The notes: generated by a model from the sequence alone, not told the origin. 64,000 bases of DNA from Bin52 sp965243345 (GCA_965243345.1 CBDEUR010000003.1:1674001-1738000); one strand, 5' to 3'. Shown: positions 1-9,770, counted from the first letter of the stretch. Translations and numbers: made by a program.

Positions 1-213
1 TTCACCAGGGCGCTGCAGATGGCGGAGGTCTCGCAGCTGCAGCCGCTGGACTTCACCCGGCTGCCGCTGATCGCCGTGTTCGGCTATCTGCTGTTCGACG
101 AGGAGCCGACGATCTGGACCTGGCTCGGCGGCGCCATCATCTTTGCCTCCACCGCTTACGTTACCCACCGCGAGGCCCGGCTCGAGAAGGAACGGCGGCT
201 GTCGGCCGGCTGA
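1..213 (+). CDS. DMT (EamA)-family transporter, C-terminal fragment
   Basis: This is the 3' end of a gene that begins before the window. The frame is open from base 1 and gives 70 residues to the stop. The pattern QPLDFTRLPL-IAVFGYLLFDEEP-TIWTWLGGAIIFASTAYV is the usual last repeat of EamA-domain drug/metabolite exporters: an amphipathic loop, a membrane helix, a short polar turn and a final helix that ends in a charged tail (EARLEKERR). Such proteins are inner-membrane exporters of about 300 residues with ten helices. The substrate cannot be read from this piece. Confidence 0.8.
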   Translation, partial: FTRALQMAEVSQLQPLDFTRLPLIAVFGYLLFDEEPTIWTWLGGAIIFASTAYVTHREARLEKERRLSAG

Positions 214-220
214 CGCCGGG

Positions 221-700
221 TCAGAAGATCCCGGCCTCGAGCCCCGCCGCCATGCCGAGGCCGAAGTCCTCGCACCGTTCAAGGAAAGACGGGTCCCACT
301 CGCCGCGGCAGATCAGGTGTTCCTGCACCGCACGCCACCGCAGGCCGTTCATGATGCCCTCGATCGCACGGCGCGTGCCGGTTCCGTCCATGCCGGCGCG
401 GATGTAGAGCCCGTAGGGCATGCCCTGGCAGCGTTCGAGCACCGGGTAGTAGCTGCGATCGAAGAAGTCCTTCATCGCGCCGGACATGTAGCCCAGGTTC
501 TCGGTGGTCCCGAGAATGATGCCGTCGGCCGCGAACACGTCGTCCGGCCCGGCCTGGAACGGGGTCCGTACCCTGACCGCGACACCGGTGACGTCCGGGT
601 GGCTGGCTCCCCGCACCACCGCATCGCACATGCTCTGCGTATTCGGCGAGGGAACGTGGGCAACCACGAGCAGGGTCTTCAGTTCACCAACCTCCGGCAC
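221..700 (-). CDS. flavodoxin-family (NAD(P)H-dependent FMN) oxidoreductase
   Basis: A 159-residue single-domain flavodoxin-like fold is predicted. The first strand and phosphate loop (LLVVAHVPSPNTQSM, about residues 9-23) and the central loop GTTENLGYMSGAMKDFFDR (about 64-82) match the FMN-phosphate and isoalloxazine contacts of small flavodoxin-family reductases. Such proteins carry electrons from NAD(P)H to quinones or other acceptors in the cytoplasm. The start at 700 is GTG without a clear upstream Shine-Dalgarno. A GGAGG lies inside the first codons, so the true start could be a few codons downstream. It converges with the upstream exporter gene and is divergent from the SDR gene. Confidence 0.75.
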   Translation of the reverse strand: MPEVGELKTLLVVAHVPSPNTQSMCDAVVRGASHPDVTGVAVRVRTPFQAGPDDVFAADGIILGTTENLGYMSGAMKDFFDRSYYPVLERCQGMPYGLYIRAGMDGTGTRRAIEGIMNGLRWRAVQEHLICRGEWDPSFLERCEDFGLGMAAGLEAGIF

Positions 701-776
701 CGCGGCACCGCGCTTGCGCCGTGACCCGGAAACCGTCTCAATGGGGCAGCACGGTCACGCATGGAGGGACGATATC

Positions 777-1529
777 ATGGGGCGGTTGTCAGGCAAGGTA
801 GCGCTGATCACCGGGGCGGCAGGCGGCATCGGGACGGCTGCGGCGCAGCTGTTTGCGGCGGAAGGCGCAGGCGTGATGCTGGTCGATCTCTCCGCCGATG
901 CGCTCGAGGAGCTCGCGGCTGGGATCGACGGAGCGCAATACGCGGCGGCCGACGTCAGCGACGCCGGGCAGATGCGCCATGCGGTCGAGGAGACCGTGCG
1001 CCGGTTCGGTGGCCTCGACATCGCCCTGCTCAACGCGGGGATCGAGGGACGGATCGCGCCGATCACCGAACAGACCGAGGAGGACTTCGACCGGATGATG
1101 GCGGTCAATGTCCGCGGCGTGTGGCTCGGACTGAAACACGCCATGCCGCGGATCGCCAGCCGCGGCGGCGGATCGATCGTGGTCACCTCGTCGACTTCGG
1201 GGATCAGGGCGGTCCCGGGCATTGCGCCCTACACCACCAGCAAGCACGCGGTGATCGGACTGATGCGGGCGGCCGCCATGGAAGGCGCGGCCCAGGGCAT
1301 TCGCGTCAATACCGTCAACCCGGCCGCCATCGAGACCGACATGGTCCGGCGGCTTGTGAGCGCGACCGGCGACGGCGGACCGGGAACCGCCACCTTCACG
1401 CCGCTGAAGCGGCTCGGTCAGCCGGACGAGGTAGCGCGGCTGATGCTGTTCCTCGCCAGCGACGAGAGCGGGTTCTGCACCGGAGGGGTCTACATGGCCG
1501 ATGGCGGGGTGTCGGCCGGCCGCGCCTGA
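777..1529 (+). CDS. short-chain dehydrogenase/reductase (SDR)
   Basis: The 250-residue product is a classical SDR of normal length. It shows the NAD(P) loop TGAAGGIG at residues 12-19, NAG at 86-88, Asn111, the catalytic Ser139 and the Tyr152-x3-Lys156 pair (YTTSK), then the usual RVNTVNPAAIETDM and a C-terminal CTGGVYMADGG. Asp37 after the second strand (VDLS) favours NAD over NADP. The start at 777 is chosen because GGAGGG lies at 763-768 and the protein begins at the family's usual place; the open frame extends to 504 but that part looks non-coding. The substrate alcohol is unknown. Confidence 0.9.
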   Translation: MGRLSGKVALITGAAGGIGTAAAQLFAAEGAGVMLVDLSADALEELAAGIDGAQYAAADVSDAGQMRHAVEETVRRFGGLDIALLNAGIEGRIAPITEQTEEDFDRMMAVNVRGVWLGLKHAMPRIASRGGGSIVVTSSTSGIRAVPGIAPYTTSKHAVIGLMRAAAMEGAAQGIRVNTVNPAAIETDMVRRLVSATGDGGPGTATFTPLKRLGQPDEVARLMLFLASDESGFCTGGVYMADGGVSAGRA

Positions 1530-1553
1530 TCGTCACCCCGCCTGCGATCTTCC

Positions 1554-2660
1554 CTAGTCCGCGGCCGAGGAGGCCGGGGCGGGCACAAGGTGCTGCAGCC
1601 GTGGCATGACCTCGTTCGCCAGCATGCCGAGCGAGGTGTGCCAGGCGTTCGGCTGGTCCGCGTAGTCGAAGCAGAACACCAGCAGGCTGCCGAACCCGCC
1701 GACATCGTCGTAGACCGCCTCGAGCTTCTCCGCGACGGTCGACGGCGAGCCGACCAGCCAGTTGTGCCGGGCGCAGTACTCCGCGGTCACGTCGCTGTCC
1801 GGCACGTCGGGGTCGTGTTTCAGGAACTCGAGGAACCCGAAGTTCGCCAGCAGCGGGAGGAAGTACTCGTTCATCATCCGGCCCATCGGCCCCTCGACCG
1901 ACAGCTTCCACGCCTCGGCATCGGTCTCGGCGACGAACACCTCGCGGACCATGCGCCAGTCGCCGCGCCACGGAACCCGGCCGGCCCGCTTCGCACCCTC
2001 CTCGACCGCGTCCCAGTGACTGCCGACATAGGCCGGGCTCAGGTTGAGGCTCATCGGCACGTAGCCGTTCTCCCCGGCGAGCTTCAGGGTATCGGATCCC
2101 TTTGACAGTCCGGCAACGCCGATCGGCGGATGCGGCTTCTGGTAGGGGTAGAGGTGCGGGCGCAGGAACCCGAACATCTCGGCCGGCTTGGTGATGTGCC
2201 AGTACTTGCCCTGGTGATCGAACTCCTCCTCGTCGCCCCACAGCCGCAGGATGATCTCGAGTGCCTCGCGCGTCATTTCCCGGTTCTGGCCCGACATGCC
2301 ATCAACGTTGAACATGCCCCAGTCCGAGGGCAGGCCGCTCGCCGCGACACCGAAGTTCAGCCGTCCCTGGCTGAGGTGGTCCATCATCGCGATCCGGTTC
2401 GCGAGCTCGGCGGGATTGTGGTAGGGCAGCAGGAAGCCGCCCGGGCCCAGCCGGATATTGCTGGTCTGGCGGAACCCCTCGATCACCAGAAAGTCCGGAG
2501 CCGGGTGCGGTTCCCACGGCGCGGTGTGGTGTTCGCCGACCCAGCCTTCCTCGAACCCGAGCTCGTCGGCCCAGCGGATGTGCTGCAGGTCGAACTCGTG
2601 ACCCTCGCGCAGATCGCGTTCCGGCGGATGCGACGGCATGGTGAAGAAACCTGTGCGCAT
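1554..2660 (-). CDS. LLM-class flavin-dependent oxidoreductase (luciferase-like)
   Basis: This 368-residue protein has a complete bacterial-luciferase-like barrel. It begins with MRTGFFTMPSHP and carries HIRWADELGFEEGWVGEHH, then RIAMMDHLSQGRLNFGVAASG, the flavin-binding barrel pattern of group A/C LLM monooxygenases. Such enzymes use reduced FMN supplied by a separate reductase. It is the last gene of a reverse-strand series after hyuB, hyuA and the aminotransferase gene, with a 279-base gap before it, so co-transcription is possible but not certain. It converges on the SDR gene with 24 bases between stops. The substrate cannot be inferred from sequence alone. Confidence 0.85.
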   Translation of the reverse strand: MRTGFFTMPSHPPERDLREGHEFDLQHIRWADELGFEEGWVGEHHTAPWEPHPAPDFLVIEGFRQTSNIRLGPGGFLLPYHNPAELANRIAMMDHLSQGRLNFGVAASGLPSDWGMFNVDGMSGQNREMTREALEIILRLWGDEEEFDHQGKYWHITKPAEMFGFLRPHLYPYQKPHPPIGVAGLSKGSDTLKLAGENGYVPMSLNLSPAYVGSHWDAVEEGAKRAGRVPWRGDWRMVREVFVAETDAEAWKLSVEGPMGRMMNEYFLPLLANFGFLEFLKHDPDVPDSDVTAEYCARHNWLVGSPSTVAEKLEAVYDDVGGFGSLLVFCFDYADQPNAWHTSLGMLANEVMPRLQHLVPAPASSAAD

Positions 2661-2939
2661 TGTCCGTTACCTCCCTGAAGACGAATGCATGCCGTTGTCC
2701 TGACAGGCGGTGGTGCGCAGAGCCTTGCACGCGGTCGGGACGCTGACAAGCGCTCCGCGCGAACGGAACAGGACGCGGTGAATGGAACGGGACCGGGATG
2801 CGAAGGGCGATGCCCGTGTGCCCGGGGTGTGCGGGCCTTCAGCGGCAGCGATGTCGGATCAGGCCTTGGCCCTTGCAGCTGGATCGCCCGGCTCTTCACG
2901 AACCGATCAACCTGCGCGGGCGGTCGCCACAGTCCCAAT

Positions 2940-3857
2940 TCACACTTCGGAAATCCACTCCGGACGATCGCCGGACACGCCATGGACGAGATCGAAGTAC
3001 GCCTCCTGTATCCTCCTGGTCACCTCGCCCGGACGTCCCGCACCGACGGGCGCGCCGTCGACCGCGTTGATCGGCGTGATCTCCCACCCGGTACCGCAGA
3101 AGAACGCCTCCGACGCGAGGAAGAACTCGGTGCGATCGACATCGCGCTCGCTGGTGGCGATGCCCATGTCCCTCAGCAGCGTCAGCACCGTGTCGCGCGT
3201 GATGCTCTCCAGGATGTCGCTGGTAATTGACGGCGTGACCGCCACACCGTCCCGAACCAGGAACAGGCACATGCCCTGCCCCTCGGCCACCTTTCCGCGG
3301 CTGTTGAGCATGATGGCGGCGTCGTAGCCGTCGACGCTGGCCTGGATGCCGGCGAACCGGGCGTTGTTGTAGTTGGCGGTGGCCTTTGCCCGGGCCGGCA
3401 TCGAACGGTCACCGATCCGCTCCCAGGACGATATCTGCGCCGTGCAGCCGTCGCGCACCCGATCCGGCGTGCCCCGCGGAACCGCGGTGACGAAGGTCCC
3501 GACGGGGCCGCGCGCGCCGGAACCGCCGTTACCGTCGACATAGACCGTGGGCCGGATGTGCACCGAGGTCCGAAAGCGGTTTCGCCGGACGAGTTCCAGG
3601 ATCGTCGCGGCCATTTCCCCGGCCGGCACGATCTCCTCGAACCGCATGATGCGCTGCGACAGCTCCAGGCGATCCAGGTGCTCGCGCAGGCGGAACACCA
3701 GCATCTTCCCGCGCCGCTCCGACCAGTAGCCGCGGATCCCCTCGAAGACTCCGGCTCCGTACTTGGCGAATGGCGAGAACACGTGCACGCGGGCCTCGTT
3801 CCAGGGCACGAACTCGCCATTGATGTAGACGATCAGGCTTTCATGGTCGCTTGACAT
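2940..3857 (-). CDS. ilvE: branched-chain amino acid aminotransferase-like (PLP fold type IV)
   Basis: The 305-residue product has the length and order of an IlvE/DAAT-class enzyme. It shows VYINGEFVPWNEARVHVFSPFAKYGAGVFEGIRGY near the N-terminus, Arg102 in the IRPTVYVDG segment, the PLP lysine at Lys158 in RAKATANYNNA, Glu192 in AEGQGMCLFL and a C-terminal GTGWEITPI. The start at 3857 is fixed by a GGAGGG just upstream. The reaction is transfer of an amino group between a branched-chain or related amino acid and 2-oxoglutarate. Its place downstream of hydantoinase genes suggests a catabolic paralogue rather than the housekeeping IlvE; D-amino acid specificity cannot be excluded. Confidence 0.85.
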   Translation of the reverse strand: MSSDHESLIVYINGEFVPWNEARVHVFSPFAKYGAGVFEGIRGYWSERRGKMLVFRLREHLDRLELSQRIMRFEEIVPAGEMAATILELVRRNRFRTSVHIRPTVYVDGNGGSGARGPVGTFVTAVPRGTPDRVRDGCTAQISSWERIGDRSMPARAKATANYNNARFAGIQASVDGYDAAIMLNSRGKVAEGQGMCLFLVRDGVAVTPSITSDILESITRDTVLTLLRDMGIATSERDVDRTEFFLASEAFFCGTGWEITPINAVDGAPVGAGRPGEVTRRIQEAYFDLVHGVSGDRPEWISEV

Positions 3858-4064
3858 CACGCTGGTCCCTCCGGATCCGTCGCTCGGGTCGTCGAGCATA
3901 CCCGATGGCCGCCGGGGTGTCCGGCGATGACGGGGGCGCCGCACTCCCCGAAGGCGCCGGCCACGACCTCGACCGTGATGCTCTTCGCACGGGATCACCA
4001 GCGGTCCCGGGTGTCGCCGCACCCTTGCCTCGCGGCGTGGAAACAACCGGGGGGCCCTTGATCC

Positions 4065-6167
4065 TCACCCCGGCCGCGGCTCGTCGAGATCCATGATCAG
4101 GTTCAGATACCGGTCGATCGACACCGTGGTATCGGGGCCGGCGACGACGGTCGACTCCCGCTCCTCGATCACTGCGGGGCCGCGAAAGGTGGTGCCGGCG
4201 CCGAGACCGTAGCGATTGTAGACCTTGCAGGACATAAAGCCGGTTTCGGGGAAGTGGACCGGCCGCTCCCCCTTCCCGGCCGCACCGGCGTCGATCCGCT
4301 GGCCGTCGAAGTTCAGGGTGACGTTCGGAGTCGGCCCGGACGCGGTCAGCCGCCAGGTCACGGTCTCCGCCGGAACGCCGGCGATGCGCCGGCCGAACAG
4401 CTCGTCGTAGCGATCGAGAAACCGCTCGTGCAGCTCCGCCCCGAGGTCGGGGCCAAGGACGCCGTCCGGCACCGGCACCTCGATCTCGAAACCCTGTCCA
4501 ACGTAGCGCATGTCCACGCGGCGCTCGATGGCGATGGTCGCCGCATCGCCACCGGCTTCCACGAGCGCCCCGGTCGCGTCCCGGGCCATGGCCTCGTAGA
4601 ACGCAGCGACGACATCCGCCGAGATCGATTCCACCCGGCAGACATGACTGTGCGCGCGGTCGGTGGCGGGAGCCGCGATCAGGAAGCCCAGCGACGACGT
4701 CACCCCGGCGCCGAGGGGGCAGACGATGCGCCGGATGCCGAGCAGCCGGGCCAGTCCCCAGGCATGCACCGGGCCGGCGCCGCCGGTGGCGACGAGAGTG
4801 TAGCGGCGTGGGTCGCGTCCCTTCTCCGCGATGTGCCGGCGTGCCGCGGCGGCCATGTTGTTGTTGACGATGGCATGCACTCCGGCCGCGGCGGCGGTGG
4901 TGTCGAGGCCGGCCGGGCCGGACAGGACCGTATCCATCACTGGCTTTACCGCCGCTACTTCCAGGGGCATCTCGCCGCCAAGGAAGAAGTCGGGCGACAG
5001 GTAGCCGAGCCACAGGTCCGCGTCGGTCACCGTGGGCTCGGTGCCGCCGCGTCCGTAGCACACCGGACCGGGCTCGGCGCCGGCGCTCTGCGGCCCGACC
5101 TTCATGAGCCCCATCGCGTCGAGCCGGGCGATCGACCCGCCGCCGGCGCCGATCTCGATCAGGTCGATGACCGGAACCTTCAGCGGGATGCCTGAGCCGT
5201 GGGCGAACCGTCTGACGCGCCCCGCTTCGAACGTCGTCGCGTGCTCCGGCTCCCCGTTCTCGATCAGGCACATCTTGGCGGTGGTGCCGCCCATGTCGAA
5301 TGCGATGACGCAGGGCGAATCGGTCATCCCGGCGTAGTGCGCCCCGGCAATCGCGCCGGCCGCGGGGCCGGACTCGATGAGGTGGATCGGGGTTTCCCGG
5401 GCGACCCGCAGCGCCGCGATGCCGCCTCCGGACAGCATCACGTTGAGCGGGGCACGAATCCCCAGGTCTTCGAGCCTGCCGTGCAGGCCGGTGACGTAGC
5501 GGCGCATCAACGGCATGACGTATGCGTTCGCGGCCGCGGTGCAGGCGCGCTCGTACTCCCGGATCTCGGGAGCCACCATGGTCGAGACCGTGAGGGGAAG
5601 CGCGGGAAACGACTCGGCCAGGATCTCGCGCGCGCGTCGCTCGTGCACGGGATTGACGTAACTGTTGACGAAACAGACCGCGACGGCCTCGACACCCATG
5701 CCGACCAGTGCCCGCGCGGCCTCGCGCAGTTCTGCCTCGTCCATCGGCAGCACCACGGTTCCGCCCGAGTCGATCCGTTCGTCCACGGTGAGGCGCCGGT
5801 CGCGCGGCGCCAGCGGCTCCGCCTTTTCCATGAAGAGATCGTAGAGGTCGTAGCGCATCTCGGTGCCGACCTCGAGCACGTCGCGAAACCCGCGGGTGGT
5901 GATGAACCCTACCCGGGCGCCGGTGCGTTCGATGATGGTGTTCGCGACCAGCGTGGTGCCGTGCACGATGCCGTCGATGGCGGCGAGTTCGAGGCCCGCC
6001 TCGCGGGCGACGCGTTCGACGCCTTCGCAGATCGCGATGCCCGGGTCGGACGATGTGGTGAGTTGCTTGCCGGTGAAGACGAGGTCGCGCGCTTCGTCCA
6101 CCAGCACGAAATCGGTGAAGGTGCCGCCCACGTCCACGCCGATGCGGCAACGGGTTCGCGATGCCAT
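4065..6167 (-). CDS. hyuA: hydantoinase/oxoprolinase subunit A
   Basis: This is a 700-residue HyuA-type subunit. The ASKHA-like nucleotide loop VDVGGTFTDF is at residues 11-20, HGTTLVANTIIERTG follows, and the middle has ESGPAAGAIAGA and AFDMGGTTAKM, all diagnostic of the hydantoinase A/oxoprolinase family. Members open hydantoins, 5-oxoproline or related five-membered lactams at the cost of ATP, in complex with the B subunit. The start at 6167 has GGAGGG upstream; the open frame continues to 6347 but that part lacks family similarity. The B-subunit gene lies upstream on the same strand, 246 bases away. The exact substrate (hydantoin, oxoproline, carboxylation of a ketone) is open. Confidence 0.92.
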   Translation of the reverse strand: MASRTRCRIGVDVGGTFTDFVLVDEARDLVFTGKQLTTSSDPGIAICEGVERVAREAGLELAAIDGIVHGTTLVANTIIERTGARVGFITTRGFRDVLEVGTEMRYDLYDLFMEKAEPLAPRDRRLTVDERIDSGGTVVLPMDEAELREAARALVGMGVEAVAVCFVNSYVNPVHERRAREILAESFPALPLTVSTMVAPEIREYERACTAAANAYVMPLMRRYVTGLHGRLEDLGIRAPLNVMLSGGGIAALRVARETPIHLIESGPAAGAIAGAHYAGMTDSPCVIAFDMGGTTAKMCLIENGEPEHATTFEAGRVRRFAHGSGIPLKVPVIDLIEIGAGGGSIARLDAMGLMKVGPQSAGAEPGPVCYGRGGTEPTVTDADLWLGYLSPDFFLGGEMPLEVAAVKPVMDTVLSGPAGLDTTAAAAGVHAIVNNNMAAAARRHIAEKGRDPRRYTLVATGGAGPVHAWGLARLLGIRRIVCPLGAGVTSSLGFLIAAPATDRAHSHVCRVESISADVVAAFYEAMARDATGALVEAGGDAATIAIERRVDMRYVGQGFEIEVPVPDGVLGPDLGAELHERFLDRYDELFGRRIAGVPAETVTWRLTASGPTPNVTLNFDGQRIDAGAAGKGERPVHFPETGFMSCKVYNRYGLGAGTTFRGPAVIEERESTVVAGPDTTVSIDRYLNLIMDLDEPRPG

Positions 6168-6413
6168 CACGACCCTCCGTGTCCGCGGGCCACCCGGCAT
6201 TCCATGCTGGTCATGTCCCTCCTCGCTTCCGGCGTTCCCGAAAACTCCTCGGTAGCCTGCGCCGGACAATCGCCAGGCATCCTGGCGCGAGCTTCCCGCC
6301 AATCGCGGCGCACACCGGCGAGGCCAGCCCGCACCTGGCCGGAACACGGGGGAAGATGCCCGGCACGGACAGCCTCGCGGCCTGCCCCGGCGCGCGCGAA
6401 CCGCATCGGCGCG

Positions 6414-8084
6414 TCAACCCTTGTGGCCATAGACCGAACGGGCTGCTTCCGCCGAGACATACCCCTTGGCGATGTCGTCCTCGATCGCAGCCGGGTCGCG
6501 CTCGGCCGGATCGCCGTAGCCGCCGCCACCGGGAAAGTGCAGTCTGAGCAGCTCGCCCGGCTGCATTACCGTGCGTCCCTTCTGGTGCGGCCGGGTGCCG
6601 TCGCGGAACTCGATCCGGGTGGGCGATCCGTCCCCGCCGCCCAGGAGTCCGCGCGGCGGATACTTGTGACGGTCGGACATCAGCGAGAGCCGGACCGGCT
6701 GATCGGAACGCACCTCGATCTCCACGTCCTGGCCCAGGCCGCCGCGGAACTTCCCGGCCCCGCCCGAGTCCGACGCCAGCTCCTTGCGCCACACCAGCAG
6801 CGGGGAGACGCTCTCGAGCGCCTCGACGCTACCCACTCCGGTGTTGGAGGGGAAGGCGGTGCAGGCGTATCCGTCCATCCGGTGGCTCGCACCCATGCCC
6901 CCGCTCGCAAACAGCACCTGGTTAAACCGGTGGCCCTGCCGGTCCACGCCGCCGTAGACCGAGCGCAGGGTCGGGGTGCTGCCCGACTCCGCGACCACCC
7001 GGTCCGGCGCAATCTGCGCGAGGCACCGATAGATGACGCCGTACAGCAGGTGTCCGGTGAGTTGACGGGCCCCGACCGGAGCGGGGTAGATCGGATTGAC
7101 GATCGACCCCTCCGGCGCCTTGACCGTGACGGGCTGGAAGGACCCCTCGTTGCGCGGGCTGTCGGGGTCGAGCGCGCACTTGATCGGATAGGTCGCGAAG
7201 GCACGAGTGTACTTCATGACCGAGTTGATGCCGCACGCCACCTGCCCGGATGTTCCCGCGAAGTCGAGTTCGAGGTCGGACCCGCTGATGGTCATCCGGC
7301 ACTCGATATGGGTCTCGAACTCGTCGATTCCGTCGGCGTCCATCGATGCCGACCACGAACCGTCCGGCAGTGCCGCGATCGCTGTGCGCATCGCGGTCTC
7401 GGCCCGGCCGCGCAACTCGGCGGAGAGCTCGGTCAGGTCGGCGAGGCCGGTGTCGTCGAGGAACTGCTGCAGCCCGTTGCGGCAGATACGCTGCGCCGCC
7501 ACCTGGGCGTAGATGTCGCCCATGACCTGGTCCGGCACCCGGACGTTGGCGCGGATGATGTCCGCGACGACCTCGACCTCCTGTCCGTCCTCGATGAACC
7601 TGACCGGCATCAGGCGCAGGCCCTCCTCGTACACCTCGCGCGTGTCGCAGGCCCACCCGGAGCCGCCGAAGTCGGGCATATGGGCGATCGACCCGGAGAA
7701 GCCCACCAGGGTGCCGCGGTGGAAGATCGGGGAGGCCATGGTGACGTCGGGGAGGTGGCCCGACCCGATCCAGGGGTCGTTGGTGATGACGCAGTCGCCG
7801 GGCCGCCAGCGTTCGACCGGGATCCGGTCCAGCATCGCCTTCACCGCGCTCGGCACCATGCCGACGAAGGACGGGATGCCGCCGGTGTTCTCGGCCAGGC
7901 AGTTGCACTCGGCATCGAGCAGTACCGTGGTGAAGTCATTCGATTCCCGGACCACGGTGGAGAATGCGGTCCGCAGCAGTGTCGCGGCGGACTCGTCCGC
8001 GATCGAGATGAGGCGCGACCACAGGATCTCCAGGGTCACGGGATCGAAGCGTCGGTTCGCTGCTGTGCGTGCGGTTGTGTTCAC
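6414..8084 (-). CDS. hyuB: hydantoinase/oxoprolinase subunit B
   Basis: About 556 residues match HyuB. DPVTLEILWSRLISIADE opens the domain, followed by AFSTVVRESNDFTTVLLDAE, then GDCVITNDPWIGSGHLPD and the glycine-rich C-terminal GGGGYGDPAERDP. It is the partner of the A subunit downstream on the same strand. Start choice is uncertain: the frame is open from a TTG at 8096, but the GTG at 8084 (MNTTARTAANRR) resembles family starts better; neither has a strong ribosome site. Divergent to the FAD oxidase gene, so the 8085-8308 interval should hold promoters for both. Such gene pairs commonly sit beside amino acid oxidases and racemases. Confidence 0.9.
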   Translation of the reverse strand: MNTTARTAANRRFDPVTLEILWSRLISIADESAATLLRTAFSTVVRESNDFTTVLLDAECNCLAENTGGIPSFVGMVPSAVKAMLDRIPVERWRPGDCVITNDPWIGSGHLPDVTMASPIFHRGTLVGFSGSIAHMPDFGGSGWACDTREVYEEGLRLMPVRFIEDGQEVEVVADIIRANVRVPDQVMGDIYAQVAAQRICRNGLQQFLDDTGLADLTELSAELRGRAETAMRTAIAALPDGSWSASMDADGIDEFETHIECRMTISGSDLELDFAGTSGQVACGINSVMKYTRAFATYPIKCALDPDSPRNEGSFQPVTVKAPEGSIVNPIYPAPVGARQLTGHLLYGVIYRCLAQIAPDRVVAESGSTPTLRSVYGGVDRQGHRFNQVLFASGGMGASHRMDGYACTAFPSNTGVGSVEALESVSPLLVWRKELASDSGGAGKFRGGLGQDVEIEVRSDQPVRLSLMSDRHKYPPRGLLGGGDGSPTRIEFRDGTRPHQKGRTVMQPGELLRLHFPGGGGYGDPAERDPAAIEDDIAKGYVSAEAARSVYGHKG

Positions 8085-8308
8085 TGGATGTCTCAAGCCG
8101 TGTCGGTCTGCACAGGCGGCGCCGTGCGCGCCGCCCGGCCGGTTGAGGCACGCTAGCGAAAGTGGTTTCCTGTGTGAAGGAACGAGGTCGCGACGGGCAC
8201 GGCGTCTCCGGGAGGTTTGCGCCGGAGAAAGCGCCGTTCACGCCTCGCACGCGTCTCGATGCAGGTTTGGGCGGCGCCGGTGCGCCGATTGGCAGACAGG
8301 TCCGGACC

Positions 8309-9622
8309 GTGGTGGAAGAGCCCTGCCCACTCCCCTCATGGGATACGCCGTCCCCGGAACCGCCGGCGGCCGCTGCCCCCCTGTCGGAGTCGCTTCGAGC
8401 CGACGCGATCGTCGTCGGCGCCGGGATCACCGGGTCGTCTGCCGCGCTGCACCTGGCGCGCACCGGAAAGCGCGTCGTCCAGATCGAGGCGCGCGAGCCC
8501 GGGTGGGGCTCGTCGGGGCGCGCCTTCGGCAACGTGGTTCCGGTCTCGAAGCACGGAGAGCGCCGGATCGAGAGGATCTACGGACCCGAGCGCGGCCGTC
8601 GCCTGAATGCGGCGCTCGCGGCCGGGCCGGAGGTGGTGCGCGGGCTGCTCACGGAGTTTCAAATCGACGCGGTCCTTCGTGGCGCAGGCTGGCTCCTCGC
8701 CGCGCACACGCCGCGGGCGGAGGCGGACCTGAAGCGACGGGCGAGCGGGCTCGCGGAGAGCGGCTCCGAACCCACCTTCCACGATGCCCGCGAAACCGCG
8801 GACCTGGTCGGAAGCCCCTTCTATCGCGCCAGCCTGACCGATGCGCGGGCGTTCGCCGTCAACGCGCTCACCTACGCGCGCGGACTGGCCCGGGCTGCGC
8901 GCCAAGCGGGTGTCGCCCAGTTCAGCAACACCCCGGCGACGCGCATCGAGCGGTCCGGCGCCGCGGGCTGGACCGTCTCGACGCCGGCCGGGGAAGTGGG
9001 TGCAGACACGGTCTTCATCTGCACCAACGCCTACACCGACGCACTGTGGCCGGGTCTGGCCCGCACCGTCGTTCCGGTACGCGGCTACACCGCCGTCAGC
9101 CGTCCGTTCGAGGACGGCATGCTGGACCGCGTGCTGCCGCAAAGGCACTTCCTGAGCGACACCCGTCACCTGTGGTCCGGCATCCGCAAGGTGCCCGGCA
9201 ACCGGCTGCATGTGGGAGCCGGCGGGCCGCCTCTCGCGAAATCAGCCCGCGCCGACCTGGCCGGTGCGACGCGACGGGTGAAGATGGTGTTCCCGGAACT
9301 CGGTTCCGTTGAATGGGAGGAGCACTGGAGCGGCTGGGTTGCGCTCACGGCACACCAGCTTCCCCGGATCCTGCGCCTGGACCACGGCGTGTGGGCAGCA
9401 CTCGGATACAGCGGCCGGGGACTGTCCTTCGCGACCCTGCTCGGCCGGGAGCTGTCGACGCTCGCCGACGGGGCCACGACCCGCGAGACGATCCTGCCGG
9501 TCGAGGAGATGCGTCCCCTGCCCTGTCACGCCCTCGCGCCGTTCGTGGCCGCCGCCTGCATCAGGTACTTCGAAGCCGCGGACCGGTGGTCGGTGTGGCG
9601 CCACCGCCGAAGGCATCCCTGA
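8309..9622 (+). CDS. FAD-binding amine/D-amino acid oxidase family (PuuB/DadA-like)
   Basis: The product (437 residues from 8309) has an N-terminal PCPLPSW leader seen in gamma-glutamylputrescine oxidase-like proteins, then the dinucleotide fold AIVVGAGITGSSAALHLARTGKRVVQIEA. A DAO substrate domain follows (WLLAAHTP, AFAVNALTYARGL), and the C-terminal GYSGRGLSFATLLGRELS contacts the FAD. It oxidises a primary or secondary amine or D-amino acid with loss of ammonia or amine. The frame is open upstream to 8162; 8309 (GTG) is preferred because the leader begins there and the length then fits the family. Oxidase plus hydantoinase A/B suggests catabolism of a cyclic amide to an amino acid. Confidence 0.8.
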   Translation: MVEEPCPLPSWDTPSPEPPAAAAPLSESLRADAIVVGAGITGSSAALHLARTGKRVVQIEAREPGWGSSGRAFGNVVPVSKHGERRIERIYGPERGRRLNAALAAGPEVVRGLLTEFQIDAVLRGAGWLLAAHTPRAEADLKRRASGLAESGSEPTFHDARETADLVGSPFYRASLTDARAFAVNALTYARGLARAARQAGVAQFSNTPATRIERSGAAGWTVSTPAGEVGADTVFICTNAYTDALWPGLARTVVPVRGYTAVSRPFEDGMLDRVLPQRHFLSDTRHLWSGIRKVPGNRLHVGAGGPPLAKSARADLAGATRRVKMVFPELGSVEWEEHWSGWVALTAHQLPRILRLDHGVWAALGYSGRGLSFATLLGRELSTLADGATTRETILPVEEMRPLPCHALAPFVAAACIRYFEAADRWSVWRHRRRHP

Positions 9623-9770
9623 TCTTCCTGAGCACTCAGTGCGCCTCGATCACTCCGCCAATCAAGGAACCCGACGTCGGGTTCGCCCCCGAGCGGGCGC
9701 TCTTCGTCCCGCACCTCCTGTTCGTCCCGCGCCGCTCCTGCGGGACGTGGACGGGCGATGACGCCATGGC

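Noticed and set aside
3841..6150. A 769-codon reverse-strand frame over hyuA and its upstream region.
   Set aside because: It overlaps the well-supported hyuA frame, is Arg/Gly/His-rich and lacks any family motif. It is a GC-driven shadow.
5199..8156. A 985-codon forward-strand frame antisense to hyuA and hyuB.
   Set aside because: It is complementary to two conserved genes and has no recognisable domain.
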